Below, piece by piece: positions 22,745 through 34,699 of a DNA stretch of 64,000 bases. Made by a program: the position numbers and the translations under genes. Below the pieces are notes generated by a model that did no database searches, was not told where the DNA came from, and was given only the letters and a program-made list of their open reading frames with translations. Origin of the DNA: Brienomyrus brachyistius (Eukaryota; Chordata; Actinopteri; Osteoglossiformes; Mormyridae); assembly GCF_023856365.1 (NCBI RefSeq), contig NW_026043020.1, positions 1-64,000 on the forward strand, read 5' to 3'. How positions within the stretch are numbered: position 1 is the first letter of the stretch; each line of letters starts with the position of its first letter.

Positions 22745-22965
22745 GCCACATTACTCAAGTCAATTCACTTTATTTTGTATAGTACATTTTCATAGCCTTA
22801 CATTGTCTCAAAGCACTTTACTTTGTCCCTGCCCAATTGTCCCAGTGAGCAAGATCTAGCCTGAAAAATTAGAAAGCGACATTGGCAAGGATAAACTCAG
22901 TCATAGTAAGAAACCTTTGGAGGAACCAGAGTGAAAGGGGGAGCCCATCCTCCACAGGGCAGAAG
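22745..22965 (+). repeat. Interspersed fish repeat (AAAGGGGGAGCCCATCCTCC type)
   Basis: The sequence runs from CAATTCACTTTATTTTGTAT through CAAAGCACTTTA to AAGGGGGAGCCCATCCTCC. A second piece of the same repeat, with AGAAACCTTGGGAGGGACCA, lies at 31884-31992. It is non-coding. Confidence 0.6.
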
Positions 22966-23336
22966 TCAGGTTAACAAAGTCCTGATTTATATGGTTTATA
23001 TGGTTCAATTAGTTAAGTCCGGATGTAAATACAGAATAACTGGCAGCAGGGCACACAGGAAAGACGTAAACAGGCAGGAGGGCAGGCAGGAGGGTGGCAC
23101 AGGCAGGACGTAATGGGCAGGAGGGCGGGCAGGCAGGGCAGCACAGGCAGCCAGAACTGTTTTGCCACTGCAGTTTGTTTTACAATTTCATCTGCATTTG
23201 TTCCCCCAAGGTATAACAGCAGCTAATTTATGAACATGCTGCTTTTCAGAAAAGTTTAATTTCCAGGAGCATGACCAGTGCATACATTTAGTGTTGATGG
23301 TTCTTTGTAAAATGGATGTTCTGTACTTTTATTGAT

Positions 23337-23376
23337 CTGTCCATCCATCCATCCATCCATCCATCCATTCATCCAT
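23337..23376. repeat. (ATCC)n short tandem repeat
   Basis: Seven or more CATC/ATCC tetramers, probably the tail of a minus-strand SINE. Confidence 0.8.
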
Positions 23377-23459
23377 TTTCTAACTACTTCTGATGAAGTT
23401 CCGGGTTATGAGGTATCCTGAAGCCCAGGCAATATGGGACAAACACACACATGCACACA

Positions 23460-23735
23460 CATAGGGTATACCTATCCTTATGGGGCCCGCTCATTGACTT
23501 CTATTGGATAAATGCTAACGCTAACTATGACAATCTTAACCCCCACCCTGCCCTAACCATAACCATAAGTAACCAAGCAAAATAAAAGAGGTTTTGCATT
23601 TTTAGTTTTTCCACAGCAGTCACAGATTTTTATAAAATAGAGTTTTCCTGGTTTTCAGTTTCGTGGTCCCCATAAGGGAAAAAAAAAACAGGTATTTATC
23701 ACGCTATGGGGTAGGATAGGTATACCCGCTCGCAC
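23460..23735. mobile_element. Non-autonomous element with inverted GGTATACCTATCC ends
   Basis: The segment opens with GGGTATACCTATCCTTATGG and closes with GTAGGATAGGTATACCC, forming terminal inverted repeats. The interior (CTAACCATAACCATAAGTAA) is non-coding. This fits a MITE; superfamily not assigned. Confidence 0.6.
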
Positions 23736-24124
23736 ACACACACACAGACATGCACACAAATGGATAGATCACCACAGTTACTATGGATGTCGATCCTGCA
23801 ATAATGAGACAGAACTATCATACTTAACAGGATCATATCCCTAGTTCTACATATGCATAATTATATTTAAAAAAGATCCCACGCACCCAGCACATGAGAT
23901 GTTTGAACTTCTGCCCTCTGGTAAACGTTACCGCAGTATGCATTGCAGAACAACCAGATTTAATAAGAGCTTCTAACCCCAAAGCCATCAGAATACTAAA
24001 TGCTAATGAACATACGTTTATGTGAAACCCTACTCTCTCTTACTCTCTGTGCACTTTATTACCACAACTGGTATTAAGTTTACTTTTTATTTATATAGTA
24101 TAGTGCAATAATATAATCACGATT

Positions 24125-24482
24125 TGTGTGTGAGTGTGCCCTGTGATGGGCTGCCCCCCATCCTGGATTGTTCCCTGCCTCGTGCCCATTCCACATTCCG
24201 GGATAGGTTCCGGACCACCCGCGACCCAGTAGGATAAGCAGTTTGGAAAATGGATGGATGGATATAACTAACATAAGACAGACATTACACCTAACAAACA
24301 ATAAACACGAAATAAAGGAGTGGATACAAAAAAAATGTAATGCAATGACCAGATTTAACACCTGGATTATGTCCCCCCTTAGTCTCCTTTGCTCGAGGCT
24401 AAACAGATTCAGCTCAGCTAACCTCTCCTCATTAAACATTCCTCTAAGACCAGGAATCATTCTCCCAGCCAAGCAAGCCTGA
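24125..24482. repeat. Mosaic: SINE 3' half, 86-bp duplicated block, minus-strand LINE piece
   Basis: 24125-24265 is the 3' half of the SINE seen at 12047, plus strand. 24267-24352 (ATAACTAACATAAGACAGAC onwards) is almost identical to 27416-27512. 24353-24482 is a minus-strand LINE RT piece encoding MIPGLRGMFNEERLAELNLF, nearly identical to 28858-28965. Three fragments abut with no spacer. Confidence 0.75.
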
Positions 24483-25230
24483 GTCCGGCTTCCACTCCCC
24501 CGATCCCCAGCAATGTTAACTTGGAAGGGCGTATTCTGTATGCACAACTGAGACAACCCAGGTGGAGCTCAGCTTATCGGCTGGCAAAATTGCCTTCAGG
24601 TATCACCCACCCTAGTGAGAGTCCAAGCTAGGGCCGTTCTCAGAACTCACCCTAAACGAAGTCCTGCTCAAAAGTTGTAATGACCGCCTGAGGTACCTGT
24701 CAGCCTTGCCCGTAATGAGTCAGTGGGTGTAGCCGGGCTGACACGCTTTTGGGCATCCAATTGCTGAGAACTCCCCTTCGGTTCTGACAAACTGTACGAT
24801 CACAAGCAGTGACAGCAGAGCCACAGACAAGCTCAACCAACAGAGAGCGAATGGTAAGCACCCAGCACCCGAAGGGCTCAACTGATCACATCCAAACGAC
24901 TTCCTGATGGGATTGTGTACGTAACTGGTTTACTGTTGTTAATAGTGGTTGAACTTCTATGCAAGTCCCCTTGTTGGGGGAGAGGGAATGAATGAAAGCA
25001 TAAGGTGAAATAAAACCTAAAATAAATCAAAAAGGTTAAACGGGAATCAAACCAAATGAATTGTGTTTCTTATTCAATTGTAAACATCAATTAGTTATGC
25101 AACAATAACCTAATTGGATGTTAATGTATTGTGATCAAACTGATTTAGTCCGTGAAGTTGATTCCTGCTTTCAGGCAAGAACCTGTGTGTCCAATTATGC
25201 GTGTTGTATCACCGCAGTTGACCACCAGAG
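24483..25230. other. Non-coding interval left of the minisatellite
   Basis: No gene was recognised. It may belong to the same repeat complex as the flanking blocks. Confidence 0.3.
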
Positions 25231-25249
25231 ACCCAACTCAGATGTTGTT

Positions 25250-26336
25250 AACCTACTATGGCGGACCACTAGAGGTGCAATTTCAATGGAGTGGCACTGC
25301 TATGGCTTGCCACTAGAAGCGCAATTTCAAAATTGAGTGGTAGTTCTATGCCTGACCACTAGAAGCGCAATTTCGAAATGGAGTGGTAGTTCTATGCCTG
25401 ACCACCGGGGGCGCAATATCGAAATGGAGTTGTAGTTCTATGCCTGACCAATGGAGGCGCGATTTTGAAATGGAGTGGTAGTTCTATGCCTGACCACTGG
25501 AGGCGCAATTTCGAACTGGAGTGGTAGTTCTATGCCTGACCACCGGGGGCGCAATATCGAAATGGAGTGGTACTTCTATGCCTGACCACCGGGGGCGCAA
25601 TATCGAAATGGAGTGGTAGTTCTATGCCTGACCACCGGGAGCGCAATTTCGAAATGGAGTGGTAGTTCTATGCCTGACCACTAGAGGCACGATTACGAAA
25701 TGGAATAGTAGTTCTATGCCTGACCACTAGAGGCGCGATTTCGAAATGGAGTAGTAGTTCTATGGCTTGTCACTAGAAGCGCAATTTCAAAATTGAGTGG
25801 TAGTTCTATGCCTGACCACTAGAAGCGCAATTTCGAAATGGAGTGGTAGTTCTATGCCTGACCACCGGGGGCGCAATATCGAAATGGAGTGGTAGTTCTA
25901 TGCCTGACCACTAGAGGCGCGATTTCGAAATGGAGTAGTACTTCTATGGCTTGCCACTAGAAGCGCAATTTCAAAATTGAGTGGTAGTTCTATGCCTGAC
26001 CACTAGAAGCCCAATTTCGAAATGGAGTGGTAGTTCTATGCCTGACCACTAGAGGCGCGATTTCGAAATGGAGTGGTAGTTATATGCCTGACCACTAGAG
26101 GCGCAATTTCGAACTGGAGTGGTAGTTCTATGCCTGACCACCGGGGGCGCAATATCGAAATGGAGTGGTAGTTCTATGCCTGACCACCGGGGGCGCAAAA
26201 TCAAAATGGAGTGGTAGTTCTATGCCTGGCCACTAGAGGCGCAATATCGAAATTGAGTGGTAGTTCTATGCCTGGCCACTAGAGGCGCAATTTCGAAATG
26301 GAGTGGTAGTTCTATGCCTGACCACTAGAGGTAACC
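25250..26336 (+). repeat. 46-bp minisatellite, about 23-24 copies
   Basis: A 46-bp unit (AGTTCTATGCCTGACCAC, then a variable triplet block, GCGCAATTTCGAAATGGAGT) repeats head to tail. The main variants are CCACTAGAAGCGC, CCACTAGAGGCGC and CCACCGGGGGCGC; TTTCGAAA may be ATATCGAAA. Longer motifs of two to four variant units recur, indicating higher-order duplication. The frame is not open, so it is non-coding. Confidence 0.95.
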
Positions 26337-28230
26337 AAAGATATAGCTAGGCGGTTGCCGACGCTAGATGAGTGACACACACATTTAATGCATGCGCATG
26401 CTGCTTGTGGCCTTCTTCTGTGCCTTGCACAGTATAAAACCCCTTAAAACAATTACTGAAGCGAGACGGCGCACGCGTTACGGCGACAGATTTAAATTGT
26501 GAGTGCACTATATCTCGTCGCAAATGGTGCTTAACCACGGTGGGTCTCAAGCACAGGAGACTCCCAATTTCTAAATGACACACACTTGGCTCACAGCGCA
26601 AAGTTGTGTTAAACTTGCTTTGTCTAAAGCAGGCACACACATACGAGTATGATCCTGATAGGTAACTAAGCTATCGGTCTTATGTCCAAGCGCAACATAA
26701 TTTAGGTTAGAACCTCATAACAAGTATTCCCGTTCGCTAATAGAGAGATCTCTCCCAGGATATATAGAAACGGAGACACTCGTCCGAATTGAACCTGGAA
26801 ACAAAGCGCTACATCTGAGAATCTCGTCAGACATAGGGTTAAAGTTTACTGCAGTTTAATACGAAAGAACTACAATGAAATCACCGAAAATAAAACAAAA
26901 TAATATAACTACTAATAATAGAAATAAAAATAACTATAATAAGCCCATATGATCCCGCTTAAATGCCTTCAGATTGCCATGAGTGCGACTTTTGCAACCA
27001 GTTCACAGTAGCGCTTCTTCACTGCACGTTCGGTCATAAAAAGTTTAAATTGTGTGCTCAGAATAAGTTTAAACCTTGTGCCTTGTGATTATTAACCAAT
27101 TTTTATGCTGAATGGTCGGCTCAAACTCAATTGCGAAACACCGTGAGTCTGTTAATGTGTGACTTAAATGGAACTCATTAATAACCAGTATCACGTAATA
27201 ACCTGGGTTAGAATAGAAGGCTTGTCCAACGAGCTGCGTCACCAGGTAATGTAAACGATCGGTAGCGAAGCTCCCCTCACGGCCAATGAGAGAGAGTCTC
27301 GCGATATTTCAGGCGAATTTGAGGTTTCAGAGCGTAGATCGCACAGGCAGGGATTCTTGTGAGCACTCAATGAACGGAGGCTGAAGTTGTGTAAAAGACA
27401 TGCATTTATTCCTATAACTAACATAAGACAGACATTACACCTAACAAACAATAAACACGAAATAACGGAGTGGACACAAACAATGTAATCATGAAAATGC
27501 AATGACCAGATTTAAAATGAGTAACCTTAAAAGGGAAAATACTGTTCTGCAAAGCAAGCAATTTGTGGAAATACTGTCCTAAAGTAATATAGCAGGTGAA
27601 TAGGAGTTTAGGTTGTTATAAATGAAAGGAAGTTTGTTTACTTGGTTGCAGAGTGGGGGGGGGGGGTCTTGGCAGTTGGTTGCGGAGGCTGATGAGCTGA
27701 TGGGTGATGGCACTCAGGGAGGCGCGGTGTTTGCAGCGGTTGTTGGAGTGGAGCCCCTCTGATTCCCTCTCCTGGTGAAGCTTGGGCTTGGTTGCAGTTC
27801 TCTGTCCAGCTGGGTCTTCACTGATAGGCTTCAGGAGGGCTTCTTGTGGGCTTCTCTTCTCTTGGGCTGATGTTCTCTGCCTCTCTTCGTGCTGATGGTC
27901 TTTTGTTTTCTCCTCCCTTCTGTTTCTCCTCTCCTGGCTTTGTTCTGAGGTGCCAGGTTTTATAGTGTAAAGTTCGTGAATAGGAGTGACCAGGAATTCG
28001 ACTCCTGGACCAATGGCTGACCATCCATTTGGCGGGCTTTCGGAAGGGGGTCTGTATCAGTCCTTTTGAGATTTATGACCAGAGTGATTTCCCTTGTATT
28101 GATGATTTTCGTTAGGCTGGTGTAACTTTTGATATATTCACTTTCGTGGTAACCACTGACCAGATTTGGAAACTGGAGTGATTTTCCATCGGTTTGATAC
28201 CAAACATGCCATAGCAGCCTAGCGGTTCAC
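26337..28230 (-). other. Unassigned repeat complex with promoter-like TATA segment
   Basis: The block 27416-27512 recurs at 24267-24352. On the minus strand near 27970-27955 a TATAAAACCTGG box is followed by an A/G-rich leader-like stretch, and AATAAATGCATG occurs near 27410. This layout resembles an LTR or retroelement 5' region, but no TG...CA borders or coding sequence were found. A second TATAAAACCCC lies on the plus strand near 26432. Confidence 0.35.
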
Positions 28231-28549
28231 ACCTCATACCATCTGTAATGATTAATTAATGATTACTTATATTATGTCGTTATGTTATATTACTCACACC
28301 TTATTTTATGCCTCACAATCTATATAATTGTAAATATACTGTGTAGCTGCTGGCGCGTTCCAAACTAAATCTCATTGTACTTACAATGTCAATAAAAACA
28401 TCCATCCATCCATCTAGGCAGGCCAGTGTCGCCTCCATCCTTCCTGAAGTCAGTGATTCCTTTGTCTTTGTGCTGTTTAGTGCCAAATTGTTTGCTGAAC
28501 TCCAACCTATCAGTTTCTGGACCTCATCTCTGTAAGCTGACTCATAAGA

Positions 28550-29056
28550 ACCAAAGAGATTTACAAATGAGAGGAGGCCATTCGGCCCATCAAGCTCCTT
28601 TGAGGAGAACTTAGCTAATAGCTCAAAAATCTTATCTAGCTCTGATTTAAAAGAACCCAGGGTTTTAGCTTGTGTTACAATAACAGGAAGACTATTCCAT
28701 ACTCTAACTACACGCTGTGTACAGAAATGCTTCATCAAATTCGTTTTAAAATGTTCTCCAGCTAATTTCCACTTATGGCCACGAGTTCTGGTATTTAAAC
28801 TAACATTGAAATAGCCATTTGGCTGAACAGCATCCAGACCTGTTAGAATCTTAAACACCTGGATTATGTCCCCCCTTAGTCTCCTTTGCTCGAGGCTAAA
28901 CAGATTCAGCTCAGCTAACCTCTCCTCATTAGACATTCCTCTAAGACCAGGAATCATTCTCGTTGCCCTACGTTGCACCTTTTCCAAGGCAGCAATGTCC
29001 TTCTTAAGGTATGGTAACCAAACCCGCACACAATATTCTAGGTGGGGTCTTACCAA
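28550..29056 (-). mobile_element. CR1/Rex-like LINE RT C-terminus, minus strand
   Basis: The frame from 29056 encodes MVRPHLEYCVRVWLPYLKKD, KVQRRATRMIPGLRGMSN, NTRTRGHKWKLAGEHF and RVVRVWNSLPVIV, then the 3' UTR with GAATGGCC on the minus strand near 28580. It matches the plus-strand LINE at 16241-17230 closely. The N-terminal RT half is missing. Confidence 0.88.
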
Positions 29057-29076
29057 GGAATTATATTATCGTAGCA

Positions 29077-29484
29077 TCACTTGCCTTGTCTTAAACTCCA
29101 CACACCTAGAGATGCAATGTGCCTTCTCGCGTGGTGTTCCTGCAGAGGGAGTCTGTGAGTGCTGGAGATTGGGGGAGGGGGCAGTGTGGCTATGTCTGCT
29201 CTGTGTTCCTCCAGACGAGCAAAGAAGCTGTTTAGCTCCTTTGCTAAAAGGGCGTTGCTGTTAACAGTGACGGTGTTGTTGCCTTTGAAGTTTGTAATGT
29301 GTTGTATTCCCTGCCACACCCACTGTGGGTTGTTGTATGTGAAGTAGACCTCTATTTTCTGTTTCTCTGCCTGCCTGGCAACCTTGATGCCCCTATTCAG
29401 GTTAGCTCTGGCTGCACTCTGTGTTCTTGACTGCGCTGTCTTGTCCTGTAGTATTGTATTGTTGCTCTTGTGTTTATCTTGCAC
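29077..29484 (-). mobile_element. LINE polyprotein fragment upstream of RT
   Basis: The minus frame encodes AARANLNRGIKVARQAEKQK and VWQGIQHITNFKGNN, then LAKELNSFFARLEEH. This is the linker between endonuclease and RT in the fish LINE family also seen at 13477-15060. It stops abruptly where the other LINE begins. Confidence 0.75.
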
Positions 29485-29668
29485 TTTCTCCCTCTGTTTG
29501 TGCTCCTTTCACTCTGTATAGTTCTATCTTGCCCGCACTTGTGTCATCTTGTGTTGTTTCTGTTTTTCTTCTTTGTCTTGCACCGTGGTCCAGGAGGAAC
29601 AATGTTTCCTTTCACTGTGTACTGTGTATATTGCTGAAATAACAATAAACCCACTTGACCACCTGCCT
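29485..29668 (+). mobile_element. LINE 3' UTR tail
   Basis: The pyrimidine-rich sequence contains TGCACCGTGGTCCAGGAGGA and ends AACAATAAACCCACTTGACC, the 3' end of a common fish LINE, here in plus orientation directly beside a minus-strand LINE fragment. Confidence 0.65.
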
Positions 29669-29808
29669 CGATTCATCCTGAAGAGTTTTCCAATGTTGTT
29701 CAAAGGTCTGTTTGTTTCGGGTGAAGGACACGCCCCTGGACGTGCTGGATAAGGGGACCACAGATCAGTGTCCTCAGTCCTGCTTCTCCCTTCAAAGCTG
29801 AGAGGAAG

Positions 29809-31801
29809 ATGACCCGCCTGCTGGTTCTGGTTTTGGCTTATGGAGCTCTGCTTATCTCCACAGAGGCCCAGCAAGATTACCACAGTCTCCCTGCACTCTA
29901 CAAGACGGCCATTAAACTCGCAGTCGAAAATGCTCATCAAGGAACCCGTCAGCACATGAATTTCTATAACATCCAGGGCCGTCCGAAGGTAACTGCTGAG
30001 AAAGTGTTTACAAAAGTGTGAAACTTTCATCATCTGCAAGCTGAACTAATGAGAATCACATTGATTTTGATGTTTTAATTTCAATGCATATGATGCTTAA
30101 TGTCTCTTCACAATGAAAGTGATGGTTGTATATCTCAGCCCTGGTCAATTTTACCTTCTCACAGTTTCTCTCTGAATCTGCTGCAGTCAAGTCTGTGACA
30201 GTTTGCCATTTTTTGGGTGATTATTGTTTGTTATATTGCCTTTAAAACAGTTGTAGGCAATTTTGTATATAACGTGTTTATGTGATTTAGATCAGCAGTG
30301 AATACATTGACATTGAGATTCTCTTGAGAGCAACAAAATGTCCAAAGTCAACTGCAACAGACCATCGGGCTGACTGTATTTTCATGGACAAGAGGGTAAG
30401 TAAAGAGTCACTGTGACTGTGAGCATTGGACATATCAGTTAGCAAATTAATTTAGGTTCATGTTAACTTTTTTGATGCCCTGCGGAGGAAAGTTAGCCAA
30501 CAATAAAGTAACAAATAGATAGGTGGCCTCAAACAGCCAGTTCCATCACCTTATTCTCAAATTTTAGTAGGTTTACAGGCTTAAAGGCTGGATTACCAGG
30601 CAGTTGAAATCAGCCTTAAATGGCAGTGTGGTGTTTTGTGGTGAAAGGGCAATTAAATCTGGTCAGAGCAGGGTAGATGCGCAGTGTGAATTACCCTTTA
30701 AATTTACCTCTTTAAATAGTGAACTACAGGACCACTTAGCTTGATCGGAGGACAGTATTTTAATACAGAGCAGTGTTCAGTTAAACGGGATTTGTTGTTC
30801 ATACTTTTAGATGAACTTGCTTTGTATAATATAGCCTTAAGGTGACCCTGCTTTGGAAGCTCTTTCCTCTAAAATTGTTCTGTGTCATTAAACCCTGCAG
30901 TCCAGCAGCTCTGCCTTAAATCTTTAGATATATCTTTACTACACCTTCTCTCACTGTATTTATTGCCCACCACTCTTTAAATACTGTTTTTGTGTGTCTG
31001 TGTGTTTTTGCAGCCATTCATTAACTGTAGAGTTTGCAGCAGACGGTCTGGTAATAATCTTACACATCCATCAATTGACTGTGTACCAAACAAGAAAGTG
31101 GATGAAGTAAGTGTAGAGAGTCTTAGCATTATGGAAATATAACAGGTGTGTGAATTGTGTCTAAACATGTGGTTAAACTTTGATTGTGTTTGTACATGCA
31201 AAAATTTGATCAGAGTACTGTTTATTAATGACAAGGTTACTTTTAATCTGAACAACAGTGGCAGCACCAGGGAAAAGCTTGGGGGGGGGGCTCTAGCTCC
31301 TCCTCCAATGACCATAGTACCCCCACAGCACCCCCAAAATATTGGTTTCATTTTTTCTTTAACTATCTGTAAAATCTGTATATTGTGTAAGACATTTTTG
31401 CGGTTTTTATAGCATACTTGTAGTGTATTTTTTCTTCAAAGTACACATAGAGGCTCTGTGAGCTAGACGTTAGAATTTCATATTTTATCATATTTTATCC
31501 ATGCTGTAGCTTATCGTGCTGTGTGCTTCTATACAGCATCTACATAAGCTGAAAAGCTAAAGCACCCGCTCTAAATAATCTCACTCCCCTATAGCACCTG
31601 TAGCATTAAGTCACTGGCGCTGCCACTGCTGAATAAACGACTCCAATCTGACTAAACCGCTTAACTTTTCCTCCCCATGTTACATTTCAGGACAAACGAC
31701 GTAATATGTGTCCTTCTGATAAACCTCCTCTCAGATCTAAAACTGCCTTGGCTTCCAAGGACACTAAAGAAGCTGAAGGAGACTGTCTGGGCTGTTTCTG
31801 A
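29809..31801 (+). CDS. rarres2: Chemerin-like secreted protein (retinoic acid receptor responder 2-like), four exons
   Basis: Exons 29809-29988, 30291-30395, 31014-31106 and 31691-31801 join in phase 0 with GT-AG introns to give 162 residues. Residues 1-20 are a signal peptide (LLVLVLAYGALLISTEA). Then come DYHSLPALYKTAIKLAVENA, a cystatin-like helix, a strand region with LLRATKCPK, PFINCRVC and further cysteines (six after the signal peptide before the final exon, two pairs likely bridged), and a basic C-terminus. The layout matches fish chemerin-like proteins, whose processed C-terminus acts as a leukocyte chemoattractant. The last exon (KRRNMCPSD, then Lys/Asp-rich, ending CLGCF) aligns poorly with what I expect and may have diverged. 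A short GC-rich leader precedes the ATG. A cathelicidin/cystatin relative is the alternative. Confidence 0.72.
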
Positions 31802-31883
31802 TGGCTGATGGTCCTGCAATGTGGACCAGAGGAGGAAACTGGAAGGGAAAATGCTTTGCTTTATATCATGCCCACCCAAAGCC

Positions 31884-31992
31884 CCCAGTGAGTAAGCCAT
31901 AGGCGCCGATAGCATGGAAAAACTCCCAAGAAGGAAGAAACCTTGGGAGGGACCAAACTCAAAGGGGGAGCCCATCCTCCTGGGGCCGGCAA
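31884..31992 (+). repeat. Interspersed repeat directly after the chemerin-like gene
   Basis: Contains GAAACCTTGGGAGGGACCA and AAAGGGGGAGCCCATCCTCC, the same family as 22745-22965. It lies in the probable 3' UTR or just beyond it. Confidence 0.6.
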
Positions 31993-32950
31993 AGTGTAGG
32001 TGCAGGATCACAAAAAACTTAACGAGAGAATTCGACTGTCCCTCACAAAAACTGTAAAGTTTTAGTGGCTAAATTGCTTTTTCTATGCCTTTTCAAACAG
32101 GAGGAGATTTGTTTGGCTATATGTAGAAATTTTCTATACAATTTAGACAGCACAGAATCATTAACCTACTTTAATGAATTTATTTATACAACCACATATT
32201 TCACACATTTTGACATCAGTCATGCAGTGAAGATACAGTCTCTTTATTTCTTGACGCCAACCCTCCCCATTAATCCGGGCTTGGGACCGACACCTAGTTG
32301 AGCTGGCTTGCTCCCTTAAGTGGCTGGGTTAGGCTAAACTATGTACATATTTATAAAGACTACAATAAATTTATAAAGACCTCCCTAAATATGTAGTCTA
32401 ACAAAACGCAGTTTAAAGAAGGTAGCCTACCTGGTAAACAAAGAAATTAAAAGGCCCACAGCATATAATCGGGCTATATTCCAAGCAGTTTTTAAGAACG
32501 TAACCTACATGGCGAAATTGAATTACTTTCTGGACCAACAAACGCAACCAGGCATGAACATTATGCACCTTCCTAGTCTTGATGTAAGTCGTCCTACAGA
32601 TGAGGACGTTAGGCAGCCTTTAGATCCGACCCATCATGCACTGCAGTTTTTTGCAAATTCCTCAGACGGAAAACCATTAAATACCTCTTCTATTACCTTA
32701 TATTACCTTATATTCATGTAATAAATATACAAATATCAATTAGTTGGAAATCAGCCAGACAGACGTAATTACTACAAATGGTTTCCACTGTATTTGTGAC
32801 TCTGAGTGCCGCAGGCTTGGATGCAGTGCCGCACCATTTTGTAAGGCATGCACTGGCCAATCATGTAGCACTTCTCTCAGAAATATTAATGAGACATCAC
32901 CTACCACCCTGCAAAAAAGAAATTTGCCGCTTGTCCCCCTGCACATGAGC
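31993..32950. other. Non-coding interval
   Basis: No gene recognised. The 70-codon frame at 32509-32721 has no family features. Confidence 0.3.
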
Positions 32951-32959
32951 CAACTTGGC

Positions 32960-33062
32960 TGCGTCAACCAGCGGAGCTCCGGAGCCTCTGGAGAAACACG
33001 CGGCAAAAAAGGCTCGCATGCGGTCTTCCAAAGTTTGGGAATACTTCAGTCATGACACCTTT
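32960..33062 (+). pseudogene. hAT (ZBED-like) transposase BED-region fragment
   Basis: The plus frame encodes AAKKARMRSSKVWEYFSHDT, the KVWEYF start of a BED zinc finger in hAT transposases. The sequence loses similarity immediately after. It could be part of the same lineage as the fragment at 4200-4519. Confidence 0.55.
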
Positions 33063-33660
33063 TCTGCGCCTCTACTGTAGCTGGCGTTAATGATGCTGTT
33101 TCAGCCATTTTATATTTTCTGTTTACTTATTCTGTCATGTAAGACTGAGACAAATTATCGTTTACGACAATTCTTACACACTGTAGCCTGACTTGCTGAC
33201 TTAAGTAAGTTTAACTATAAGCTACCTTTGCTAGTGTTTGTGAATAACATGTTTCTCTAGTTATGAAATTATTCCATGTTTTAGCATCTGTTTCAACATT
33301 AAAGTCAAATTGGTATACTGAAATATATAAAAACTATTGAACTATTAACTTAAGTCTAACATAGAAAATCCTACTGAATCTCTTAAGATTTTCCTTTTTT
33401 GTTAATGCACTAATGTTTAAGAAGTGTCTTAATAAATTGAATTTCAGATTTGTGTGTGGGTGGGAGTGGGTGAATTGTATTAAATTCATACATTCATTCT
33501 TTTGGCTCAGACATTACTGACCTAAAACAAATTGAGGCATTGGGTAAGTGCTTAAATTAGCTACTAAATGGCAAAAAATATTCTAAATATCACATTTTCC
33601 ATTCTTCGGTATAATTTTAACGAATCACCTATGCTGCCAAACATTAACGCATAGATTGTC
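33063..33660. other. AT-rich non-coding interval
   Basis: Nothing recognised. Confidence 0.35.
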
Positions 33661-33698
33661 ACAACACTCTATGTTTTAGTTCTTCTTTATGTGTATAG

Positions 33699-33990
33699 GA
33701 CGGTGTGATGGTTCTGGTGGTGGGTGTGGCCGACGCTGCTCGCGATGTTTGGCTATGCTGCAGTCCCAGGGACCAAGTTGGAACACATTTCCACCTTCAA
33801 GCTTAGGTGGAAAAACGGCACCGAGACCCAGCAGCAGGACAACTTCACTTGTCCAGACAACCAGCCCTGCTTCATCATTGAAGTAAGCCCTGTGAACAGG
33901 AGCGAGATGTACTTCTGCAGTGGATGTTATAGCGGAAAGAACATCCCCATCCTCACGTCTGCCGGAGTGCCCCCTCAAGTGGGTGTGTGA
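33699..33990 (+). CDS. Possible exon of an unidentified Ig-like or cysteine-rich receptor
   Basis: An acceptor-like TGTGTATAG at 33691-33699 precedes an open frame to a TGA at 33988-33990. The 33724 frame has KLRWKNGTETQQQ, FTCPDNQPCFIIEV and RSEMYFCSGCY, suggestive of a degraded Ig V domain (C...W...MYFC). No donor, leader or membrane segment was identified. It may be an exon fragment or spurious. Confidence 0.25.
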
Positions 33991-34027
33991 CTTAACTCGA
34001 TGGATGAATTGGACAGAATGTACTGTT

Positions 34028-34680
34028 ACTAGAGGTCGACCGATATGGGTTTTTCAATAGCCGATGCCGATATTTAGGAGTCAGGGTCAGGCGATGGCCG
34101 ATATATGCTGCTGATTTTTTTTGGCCGATAATTGGACGTTTTCCCCTCTATTTGCATGGTAAAATATCACACTAATAATAACAAACGATACACAAAATTT
34201 CTCAATTTAGCATTTATTGAATACTCAACTTGGAAACAATAACACATTTATAAACAATAAAAATAGCAGCATCAGAATCTCTGTTAGTGCACAATATAGC
34301 AGCAAACTCCTCATGTTTGACGGAAGGAAATTTGTAAACAATACAAAAAGGAATAAGCATGTTATCTTCAGTTGTAATCCCACTTCCAGTCCCTGAGTCT
34401 TACTCACCACACTCATACTTCACAGCAATCACACAGCAGTTAATTAACCAGAAGAGAAAAATGCAAAAACACAACAGAACTTGTAAATAATAACAAACTA
34501 ATAGACAATAAAAATAGCAGCATCAGAATCTCTATTAGTGCCAAATATAGCAGCAAACTCCTCATGTCTGACGGAAGGAAAATTTGTAAATACACAAAGG
34601 AATGAGCACATCTTCAGTTTTAATCCCATTTCCAGTCCCTGAGTCTTCCTCATCCCACAAGCAGGCAAGGCATGTCACCC
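34028..34680. mobile_element. MITE-like repeat (GAGGTCGACCGATATGGG start) with internal duplication
   Basis: The left end has ACTAGAGGTCGACCGATA and several GCCGATA motifs, known from a common vertebrate and fish DNA element. Inside, about 34245-34400 is duplicated at about 34505-34655 (both with AATAGCAGCATCAGAATCTC and AGCAAACTCCTCATGT), roughly 250 bp apart. Confidence 0.6.
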
Positions 34681-34699
34681 CGGTTGTGTGACACTTATT

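Noticed and set aside
25250..26336. CRISPR-like or zinc-finger-type coding repeat
   Set aside because: 46-bp period is not a multiple of 3, no open frame, and no variable spacers.
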